A stretch of 5,760 nucleotides of DNA from contig JAUQWR010000198.1 in assembly GCA_030835065.1 (NCBI GenBank), forward strand, positions 1 through 5,760. The letters are read 5' to 3'. Shown in pieces: positions 1-5,634 of the stretch. The first letter of the stretch is position 1; every line of letters begins with the position of its first letter. Origin of the DNA: Candidatus Kapaibacterium sp. (GTDB lineage: Bacteria > Bacteroidota > Ignavibacteria > Kapaibacteriales > UBA2268). A program made the translations under genes and the position numbers. The notes under the pieces are model-generated. The model saw only the letters and a program-made list of their open reading frames with translations, ran no database searches and had not been told where the DNA came from.

Positions 1-106
1 AATTATTTTGAATAATTGCATCTTGAGTAAGCTCAATAAGCAAGCCTTCAAGAAAAGAAATAAATAAACCAATTATCAATAAAAATATTATCGTATAATA
101 TTCCAT
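1..106 (-). CDS. N-terminal fragment of a membrane protein (truncated by window edge)
   Basis: An ATG at 106-104 on the minus strand opens a reading frame that stays open for 35 codons to the window edge. An in-frame TGA lies upstream at 136-134, so ATG is the natural start. The fragment begins MEYYTIIFLLIIGLFISFLE, a short polar start followed by an uninterrupted hydrophobic segment at about residues 6-19, and continues GLLIELTQDAIIQNN. This looks like a first membrane helix or signal anchor. The pattern of a helix, then Ser-x-x-Glu, then an amphipathic stretch faintly resembles the start of CNNM/DUF21 (HlyC/CorC-type) transporters, but the usual Ser-Gly-x-Glu is not intact and I would not assign the family. 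The spacing to the only Shine-Dalgarno-like GGGAG (128-124) is long, at 17 nt. It follows the response-regulator/lipoprotein operon on the same strand, separated by a probable terminator. That it is a gene is likely; its function is unknown. Confidence 0.55.
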   Translation of the reverse strand, partial: MEYYTIIFLLIIGLFISFLEGLLIELTQDAIIQNN

Positions 107-138
107 GAAATATGTTTTAATAACTCCCAAAGTTCAAC

Positions 139-229
139 AAAAAAAGCTGTATCGAATATAAATTGTAAAAATAAATTGAAAAATCAATTTAGGCATAAAG
201 CAATTACAAAAATCTTCTGCGATACAGCT
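139..229 (-). terminator. Candidate intrinsic terminator with long nested hairpin, downstream of the lipoprotein gene
   Basis: A perfect 10-bp inverted repeat, AGCTGTATCG at 145-154 and CGATACAGCT at 220-229, encloses 65 nt. Read on the minus strand, the closing arm runs directly into a T-run (139-144 plus the last stem base), which is the layout of a Rho-independent terminator. It starts 21 nt after the lipoprotein stop. The enclosed segment is itself self-complementary: TTGTAA 163-168 with TTACAA 204-209, and an 8-bp stem TAAATTGA 172-179 with TCAATTTA 184-191 closed by a 4-nt loop. The structure is longer and more branched than an ordinary terminator, so a structured RNA or a small repeat element remains possible. 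There is no T-run on the plus strand, so it should act in one direction only. Confidence 0.6.
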
Positions 230-250
230 ATATAATAATAATTACATCTA

Positions 251-880
251 CTATCTAAACTCAGTATTGACGATAGTAATTCTTCCGGGATAGCTCAAAG
301 GAATATTGCCAATTCTAACAGAAGGCTGAGCGTCCAGCTTTAATTTTGCTGAATTATTGCCAGCGCCGCCGATAGCCATTGCCAAATTAATAACCTTATC
401 ATATCCTTGTTTACCAAAAAACTCGTATAAATCTAAAGAAACGGAGAGAGGAATTTGAACAGTTTCGCCGGAACCCGGAACAGAAACAGGAGAAGCCAAA
501 CCACCTGAAATAGTTTTGACATCATCAATATACAAATTCCAATCTAAACCTGTAATAACTGCATCAGATCTTTTAGTTTGATTTTTTCCATTGTTTGGAT
601 TCATAGCATCAACATTTAAAATAAACTCAGCAGGAAATTTTTTTGTTTTAAAAGCTTGAGTTAATTTAAGTATATCCATAGCAGTAACATCACTTATAGA
701 ATTTTTATTACTAATATCAATACCAGCAAGCCTGAAAGAACCGACTTTACCAAGTTTAAATTTGAGGTTTTGCATATTAGTAAATGTGTCGGCAATATTT
801 TTTAATTGTTTACAACTTTGAAAGAACAAGGTTGAAGCAGCAAATATTGCAAGCAAAACAAAGAATTTTCTAGTTTTCAT
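251..880 (-). CDS. LEA14/WHy-like lipoprotein
   Basis: This is a 209-residue predicted exported lipoprotein. Residues 1-22 form a short signal peptide: basic MKTRK, a hydrophobic core at about 6-20, and a lipobox-like F-Q-S before Cys23, which would be the lipidated residue. Bacteroidota signal-peptidase II sites are often this loose. The mature part matches the pattern of the LEA14 / WHy (water stress and hypersensitive response) fold: beta-rich, with the hallmark Asn-Pro-Asn at 94-96 after a hydrophobic strand (FILNVDAM, 86-93). A strand follows at about 109-118 (Leu-Tyr), then a Gly-Gly turn near 126-127 and a strand typical of the domain at about 139-151. WHy proteins are known from desiccation and stress contexts and as small envelope lipoproteins in bacteria, but the molecular role is usually undefined. 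It is the second gene of an operon, 11 nt after the response regulator, with a possible ribosome-binding AGAGG at 890-886, 5 nt from the ATG. The lipoprotein call is firm; the domain call is by pattern only. Confidence 0.8.
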   Translation of the reverse strand: MKTRKFFVLLAIFAASTLFFQSCKQLKNIADTFTNMQNLKFKLGKVGSFRLAGIDISNKNSISDVTAMDILKLTQAFKTKKFPAEFILNVDAMNPNNGKNQTKRSDAVITGLDWNLYIDDVKTISGGLASPVSVPGSGETVQIPLSVSLDLYEFFGKQGYDKVINLAMAIGGAGNNSAKLKLDAQPSVRIGNIPLSYPGRITIVNTEFR

Positions 881-885
881 CCTAA

Positions 886-890
886 CCTCT
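886..890 (-). promoter_or_regulatory. Ribosome-binding site of the lipoprotein gene
   Basis: AGAGG on the minus strand lies 5 nt before the ATG at 880, inside the 11-nt gap after the regulator's stop codon. It supports separate initiation of the second gene on a shared transcript and supports the chosen start. Confidence 0.5.
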
Positions 891-891
891 A

Positions 892-1374
892 TTATTCTAA
901 ACCATATTCAGCATATAAATCTTCGATAGATTTACCACTGATCTGCCCTGATAATACTTTACGAAGAATATCATCAAGAGTAACAGATTTTTGATGAGCA
1001 ATATTGAGAGAAGAAAGAAGTTTGACTTTAGCAATAAGTAATTTTTCTTCGATTGGTTTGCTCAAAAAGTCATCAGCACCAGATTCTATAGATTTAAGTT
1101 GGTTTTGCACGTCATTCAAAGCAGTAACAATAACAACAGGAATATGTCTTGTGTTTTCATTTTCTTTAAGTTTTCTTGCAGTCTCATATCCATCCATACG
1201 AGGCATCATTACGTCGAGTACTATTGCGTCTGGCTGGCGCTCATCAACTTTTTCCAAGCAGTCTATACCGTCGTAAGCTTCTTTAGCTTCATAACCGTTT
1301 GCTTCCAAATAACGACGTAATAATTTTGTTGTTATCTTATTGTCGTCAACAACAAGTATAAAAGGTTTTTTCAT
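892..1374 (-). CDS. Stand-alone CheY-like response regulator
   Basis: This 160-residue protein is almost entirely a receiver (REC) domain, residues about 4-122. The full phosphorylation site is present: acidic pair Asp10-Asp11, phospho-acceptor Asp54 in VLDVMMPRMDGYE, Thr84 at the end of strand 4, and Lys106 followed by Pro107 at the end of strand 5. It should accept phosphate from a histidine kinase in the cytoplasm. There is no recognisable DNA-binding or enzymatic output domain. The last ~38 residues (about 123-160) form a polar, probably helical tail rich in Asp, Glu, Lys and Leu, ending EDLYAEYGLE; I do not recognise it. Output is therefore probably by protein-protein contact or by passing phosphate on. 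The start is supported by GGAG at 1385-1382, 7 nt upstream. It is the first gene of an operon with the downstream lipoprotein and is divergent from the large sensor kinase, its plausible but unproven partner. Confidence 0.92.
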   Translation of the reverse strand: MKKPFILVVDDNKITTKLLRRYLEANGYEAKEAYDGIDCLEKVDERQPDAIVLDVMMPRMDGYETARKLKENENTRHIPVVIVTALNDVQNQLKSIESGADDFLSKPIEEKLLIAKVKLLSSLNIAHQKSVTLDDILRKVLSGQISGKSIEDLYAEYGLE

Positions 1375-1381
1375 GAAATAA

Positions 1382-1385
1382 CTCC
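1382..1385 (-). promoter_or_regulatory. Ribosome-binding site of the response regulator
   Basis: GGAG (within CGGAG) on the minus strand, 7 nt before the ATG at 1374, is a normal Shine-Dalgarno core and distance. It is the best such site in the window and fixes the regulator's start. Confidence 0.6.
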
Positions 1386-1436
1386 GAAAAATATATTTTA
1401 ATATTTCATTCCAAAATATGAAAATAAACGTTAATT

Positions 1437-1444
1437 CAAATATA
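1437..1444 (-). promoter_or_regulatory. Candidate -7 promoter element for the regulator-lipoprotein operon
   Basis: On the minus strand this octamer reads TATATTTG, a full match to the TAnnTTTG -7 consensus of Bacteroidota primary sigma factors. Transcription would begin at about 1430-1434, leaving a leader of nearly 60 nt before the regulator ATG. No convincing TTG/TTTG -33 element was found at the usual distance, and the region is very AT-rich, so a chance match is possible. Confidence 0.3.
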
Positions 1445-1533
1445 ACATTTTATTTCAAATAATTTCTAAGTATAAAAATTTTATATTATTATTTGTTTTT
1501 CAATTTATATGCCAAGTTTTTCATGTTTTCCAG

Positions 1534-1575
1534 AATATTTTGTTTAAATATTTTACATTTAGAAAATATTACATT
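1534..1575. repeat. AT-rich direct and inverted repeat cluster in the divergent intergenic region
   Basis: AATATTTT occurs twice in direct orientation (1534-1541 and 1547-1554) and once inverted as AAAATATT (1563-1570). The last two form a perfect 8-bp dyad around an 8-nt spacer. TTACATT is also repeated at 1553-1559 and 1569-1575. It lies 60-100 bp upstream of the kinase's candidate -7 element, a possible position for an activator or bending protein. The low base complexity makes coincidence a real alternative. Confidence 0.3.
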
Positions 1576-1606
1576 ATAATTGTCCGTATTTTACTCTTTA
1601 GTAAGA

Positions 1607-1642
1607 TTGTTCTTTTTTTTAATATGATATTTTATATATTTG
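1607..1642 (+). promoter_or_regulatory. Candidate promoter of the sensor kinase gene
   Basis: TATATTTG at 1635-1642 matches the Bacteroidota -7 consensus TAnnTTTG exactly. A TTG at 1607-1609 could serve as the -33 element, but the 25-bp spacing is longer than usual. Transcription would start near 1646-1650, only about 4-15 nt before the candidate start codons, implying an almost leaderless messenger. An 8-T run at 1613-1620 lies between the two elements. Confidence 0.4.
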
Positions 1643-1653
1643 TATAAAATGGG

Positions 1654-4600
1654 TTGATTGTTGTGGTAAAAAGACATTTGAATAAGGTTAGTCATTACAA
1701 TTGTTATTGTTGGGGTATTATTTTAATATTACTCTTTTTCTTCATATATACTTCTAATTCTCAAACATACTTAACAAGTAAATATACTCAGGAAGAGGGG
1801 CTTCCGAGCAATAGAGCATATTCAATCGTTCAAGATAATAATGGATGTATATGGATAGCGACTAAAAATGGCATAGTTTGCTACGATGGAAAGAGAAATA
1901 GATTATATAATGATTATTATCTTTCGTTGGTAGATTATATTCAAATTAGAAAAGATCAAGCAGGCAGAATATGGTCTTTAGCTATGGTCAATGGACTTGC
2001 ACTTTCTTACTTCGAAAATAATACTTGGCACAATCTTGCTCATTATCAAGTCGGATATCACCCTTCTGATAGCTATAATCAGCTTACTTTCGATATTGAA
2101 TCCAACTCTTCTAAATATAGACTTGTAATTGGTATTGGTGATAGAGGTTTATATATTTGCGATAATAAATCTTTTCGTCAGGTTCAGACTGGTATAAATG
2201 ACTTGTTTATTGGTGCTATTAAATTCTATAAAAATAAATTTTATATAGCTTCTAATAAAGGTCTTTTTGTAATAGATGAAAATGATAAGTTTTATAAACT
2301 TAATTTTAATTTTCCTAACGAAGTTATCGGTGGTTTGGAAATTGAACAATTCGATACTAAACATAATAGACTATGTATTTATGGCAATGGATTTATTGGT
2401 TATTTCGATGGTAGAGAATATAAAACCCAGTTCCAAAATAAGAATATCGACTTGGAATATAATATGTGGGATATCCCTTTTAAAATTATTCCTGGTTATT
2501 TCAATTCCACTATTATCGCTTCTCTAAAGGGAATTTATATCATTGATAATTCTAGTGGTGTTTTGACTCCTATTACTTCAAAAAATGGTTTGATTGATAA
2601 TGCTGCTCGTGATGTTTTGATTGATAGAGAAAAAAATATTTGGGTTGCTTCTGATAGAGGTGTTAGCAGAATTTCAAGTATGAGATTTGCTAATTACAAC
2701 GTAAACAACGGATTATTAGAAAATGAGACTACGTCAATAGTTGAACAAAAACCTGGTAAAATAATTATCGGTCACAATATAGGTTTATCAATAATTAACA
2801 ATGGAATTATTGAAAAAAATATATTCATGAACGATATCAGAAAAGATGCCCGAGTTTTTGATATGGCATTGCATCCTAATGGTGATGTTTATATTGCTGC
2901 TTTTTTTGATGGGTTTTATAAACTTGATAAAAATTCAAACTTAAGTAAAATTCAAATACCTAACGAGCTAATCCCTTTAGCTTCTGTTCATTGTGAGCCT
3001 GATGGCACTATTTATCTTCTTTCAAGAGATTTTATTTACACGTATAAATCCGGAAAGTTTGAAAAATTATTAAATAAGAATAATGCTGATTTTCGTAGAT
3101 TAGTAAAATATAATGGCAAAATATATGCTACTACAATGGGAGCAGGTGTAATAAAAATTGGAGATACTTACTCCAAAATTATTAAAAGTATCAATGGTAC
3201 TTTTAATAATGTTTTTGATATCGCTTCTGATAATCAAGGTCGTATTATCGTAGCATCTAATCATGGTTTGGGTTTGATAGAAAATGATTCAATAAAGCCT
3301 TACCCTAATTTAGATTATAAAAAACCTATTTATTTTATCAAAAAATTTCAGGATGCTATCTGGTTAGGTACAGATAATGGTGTAATAAGATATTATAATA
3401 AAGATAATTATTACCAATTTGGCTCTAAAGATGGGCTCTCAGGATTAGAAACTAATCGGGATGCTATTTGCGAAGATAGTTATGGTAATCTTTGGATAGG
3501 AACTAATCGTGGGCTCTCAAGATATAATCCAAATTATGATCTGAAATTTACTATTAAACCTATAATAAATTACGAGTTTATTGATATTAATGGTACTAAT
3601 TATTATGTTAATAAGCATAATAATATCAATCTTGCTGCAGGTGAATACTCAATTAGATTCAATGCTTCTGTTATCTCTTTTTATGATGAAAATAGAAACT
3701 CAATTATTTATTATTTAGAAGGATATGATAAAAATTGGAGTAATGAACTAAATCCAAAATTCGAGGATATAGTTTTTAAAAATCTGCCTCCTGGTACTTA
3801 TACTCTTAGGGTAAAAGCAAAAAATGCACTTGGTATTTGGAGCGATGAAATTGTTTTTCCTTCAATTACTATCAATCAACCTTTTTATAAATCATTCTAT
3901 TTCTATATTTCTATAGCTATTATAACATTTATCCTGGGATATTTAATTGTAAATATTTCTTCTAATTATAAATATAAAAATAAGTTAGAAGTTGAAGTAG
4001 CTCTTCGAACTGCACAATTAGACGAATCTCGCCGTAGATATATGCAGATGTATATTAATAATAATGCTATAATGATGCTTATTAATACTATTAATGGTGA
4101 GATAATCGAAGCAAACCCGGCTGCATCTGAGTTTTATGGCTATCCGATAGAGCAAATTTCCGGCAAAACCATTTTCGATTTCCTTTACGAAAGAAATTTT
4201 GATAAAGCTATTTATCTTAATAATCTTTATAAATCTACAGAGTTTCAAGATAAACACATTGTAAAAGATGGTCAAGTTAAAGATATATTAATGCATATTA
4301 GCAAATTGACTCTTGGAGAGACCAAAGCAATTTTTGCTATAATTGAAAATATTACTGAAAGAATTCAGGCAGAAATGAGCCTTATTGAAAGCCGTCAAGA
4401 ATTTATAACAATTGTAGAGCATTCTCCAGACATTATTTCAAGATTAGATTCAGAGAAAAAATATTTATATATTAATACTACAATAGAAAAAGTTACTGGT
4501 ATCAATCCTAGCGAGTTTATTGGAAAAACTAATGAAATGCTTGGCTTTGATAATTCTCTTGTTGATAATTGGAATACTGTTATCGATCAGGTGTTCAATA

Positions 4601-5634
4601 CAGGTGTGTTAGCAATTTTTGCTTTTGACTTTACTTCACAAAACAAGATTACATATGTTTTTGAGACTTATATTTTACCTGAATTCGATACTGTTGGTAA
4701 AGTTATTAGTGTACTTGCAGTCAATAGAGATATTACTGATCGAAAAGCTCATGAAATTCAAATACATAAATTGAATTCTGAACTTGAGGAAAGAGTCCAT
4801 ATTAGAACAAAAGAGTTAGAAAAAGCACTAATCAATCTTCAAGAAGAAATCAAGAATAGGGTACATGCCGAAGAAGAATTATCTATTGCCAATCAAAAGC
4901 TAAGTGGAGCACTCGAGAGAGAAAAAGAAATCGGTGAAATGAAAAATCGTTTTATTTCAATGATTTCGCATGAATATCGCACTCCACTCACTGTGATTCT
5001 ATCTTCAGCCTATTTGATTAAAGAAACCGTTAAAAGAGGACTTTACGAAGAAGTGGACAAACATTTATTAAAAATAAATGCTTCGGTCAATGCTATGTCC
5101 AGATTATTAGAAGATGTGTTGACATTTGGAAAAAGTGCAGAAAATAAACTGTTTTATAATCCTATGGTATTCGATTTATCAGATTTGATCAATAAAATTC
5201 AGTCAGAAATAAAATCAATTGACCTAGATGAGCATAAAATAGAGTATAATAACTCAAACAGTCCTATTCAAATTGAATCTGACCAGTTCTTGCTAAGGCA
5301 AGTATTGTTTAATATAATAATGAATTCGGTAAAGTTTTCTCCGAAACAATCAATAATCAATATTGATGTCGATTCAATTAACACTGACATGATTGAAATT
5401 AAGATTAGAGACGAGGGAATAGGTATAAGCGATTCGGATATCGATAAAATATTTGATCCATTCTTTAGAAATGAAAAAAGTATTGGTATTATTCCAGGTT
5501 CCGGGCTTGGCTTGGCAATAGTCGATAAATGCGTTAAATTAATGAATGGGGAGATTACTGTAAATAATAAACTCGATAAAGGTACATTATTTACAATCAC
5601 TCTCCCCAAAAAGAATACTGTTCAATTATCTTAG
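1654..5634 (+). CDS. Membrane-bound two-propeller/Y_Y_Y sensor histidine kinase (HTCS-like, no receiver or HTH)
   Basis: This 1326-residue inner-membrane sensor kinase should autophosphorylate on histidine in response to a periplasmic ligand. Residues 19-32 are a hydrophobic signal or anchor. Residues ~45-626 carry about 14 Reg_prop-type blades, enough for two seven-bladed propellers; clear ones are at 49-79, 311-343, 517-546 and 593-626, with the W-I-A/G-T-x-x-G core. A Y_Y_Y domain follows at ~635-742 (YYLEGYDKNW; LPPGTYTLRVKA) and a second TM segment at ~748-768. The cytoplasmic part has PAS domains at ~795-905 and ~912-1030, a charged coiled coil at ~1031-1098, HisKA with His1106 (SHEYRTP), and HATPase_c with N-box Asn1220/Asn1224, G1 DEGIGI 1253-1258, F-box 1266-1272 and G2 GSGLGLAIV 1282-1290. 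It ends 8 residues after the final LP motif, so the receiver and AraC-type HTH of full hybrid HTCS proteins are absent. The start is uncertain: TTG 1654, GTG 1663 or TTG 1678 all keep the signal segment, none has a good ribosome site, and the first internal Met is residue 111. The function is firm; the ligand is unknown. Confidence 0.93.
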   Translation: MIVVVKRHLNKVSHYNCYCWGIILILLFFFIYTSNSQTYLTSKYTQEEGLPSNRAYSIVQDNNGCIWIATKNGIVCYDGKRNRLYNDYYLSLVDYIQIRKDQAGRIWSLAMVNGLALSYFENNTWHNLAHYQVGYHPSDSYNQLTFDIESNSSKYRLVIGIGDRGLYICDNKSFRQVQTGINDLFIGAIKFYKNKFYIASNKGLFVIDENDKFYKLNFNFPNEVIGGLEIEQFDTKHNRLCIYGNGFIGYFDGREYKTQFQNKNIDLEYNMWDIPFKIIPGYFNSTIIASLKGIYIIDNSSGVLTPITSKNGLIDNAARDVLIDREKNIWVASDRGVSRISSMRFANYNVNNGLLENETTSIVEQKPGKIIIGHNIGLSIINNGIIEKNIFMNDIRKDARVFDMALHPNGDVYIAAFFDGFYKLDKNSNLSKIQIPNELIPLASVHCEPDGTIYLLSRDFIYTYKSGKFEKLLNKNNADFRRLVKYNGKIYATTMGAGVIKIGDTYSKIIKSINGTFNNVFDIASDNQGRIIVASNHGLGLIENDSIKPYPNLDYKKPIYFIKKFQDAIWLGTDNGVIRYYNKDNYYQFGSKDGLSGLETNRDAICEDSYGNLWIGTNRGLSRYNPNYDLKFTIKPIINYEFIDINGTNYYVNKHNNINLAAGEYSIRFNASVISFYDENRNSIIYYLEGYDKNWSNELNPKFEDIVFKNLPPGTYTLRVKAKNALGIWSDEIVFPSITINQPFYKSFYFYISIAIITFILGYLIVNISSNYKYKNKLEVEVALRTAQLDESRRRYMQMYINNNAIMMLINTINGEIIEANPAASEFYGYPIEQISGKTIFDFLYERNFDKAIYLNNLYKSTEFQDKHIVKDGQVKDILMHISKLTLGETKAIFAIIENITERIQAEMSLIESRQEFITIVEHSPDIISRLDSEKKYLYINTTIEKVTGINPSEFIGKTNEMLGFDNSLVDNWNTVIDQVFNTGVLAIFAFDFTSQNKITYVFETYILPEFDTVGKVISVLAVNRDITDRKAHEIQIHKLNSELEERVHIRTKELEKALINLQEEIKNRVHAEEELSIANQKLSGALEREKEIGEMKNRFISMISHEYRTPLTVILSSAYLIKETVKRGLYEEVDKHLLKINASVNAMSRLLEDVLTFGKSAENKLFYNPMVFDLSDLINKIQSEIKSIDLDEHKIEYNNSNSPIQIESDQFLLRQVLFNIIMNSVKFSPKQSIINIDVDSINTDMIEIKIRDEGIGISDSDIDKIFDPFFRNEKSIGIIPGSGLGLAIVDKCVKLMNGEITVNNKLDKGTLFTITLPKKNTVQLS
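5547..5608 (-). terminator. Candidate hpt terminator hairpin embedded in the kinase coding sequence
   Basis: Two perfect nested inverted repeats form one long hairpin: TGGGGAGA 5547-5554 with TCTCCCCA 5601-5608 (8 bp), and TGTAAATAAT 5559-5568 with ATTATTTACA 5586-5595 (10 bp). A small internal loop separates them and a 17-nt apical loop closes the structure. On the minus strand it begins 22 nt after the hpt stop codon and is followed by the T-rich TTCATTAATTTAA, so it fits a terminator for the convergent hpt transcript. On the plus strand it is followed by AAAAAG, which does not fit termination of the kinase messenger. The tract after the stem is not a pure T-run, so efficiency is uncertain. 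It lies wholly within kinase codons 1298-1319. Confidence 0.55.

Noticed and set aside
1004..1320. Two overlapping plus-strand open frames opposite the response regulator
   Set aside because: They are antisense to the conserved receiver motifs, have biased composition and no domain. Shadows of the regulator gene.
1588..1620. TTACT / AGTAA mini-hairpin followed by an 8-T run, resembling a plus-strand terminator
   Set aside because: The stem is only 5 bp and AT-rich, the T-run is separated by 8 nt, and no upstream plus-strand gene exists to terminate.
2149..2527. Short open frames on both strands within the first propeller
   Set aside because: Composition is dominated by Ile, Phe and Lys from AT-rich DNA, and the region is fully explained by the kinase frame.
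3433..3519. Repeated GGGCTCTCA (3433-3441 and 3511-3519) and ACTAATCG near-repeats
   Set aside because: Both copies encode the recurring Gly-Leu-Ser and Thr-Asn-Arg pieces of adjacent propeller blades, so they are explained by protein repeat structure.
4018..4275. 85-codon minus-strand open frame opposite the first PAS domain
   Set aside because: It is antisense to a clear PAS-coding segment, with no ribosome site or domain of its own.
5268..5609. 113-codon open frame on the minus strand, antisense to the kinase ATPase domain
   Set aside because: It lies opposite a highly conserved coding region with intact N, G1, F and G2 motifs, and its own translation shows no recognisable domain. Antisense shadow.
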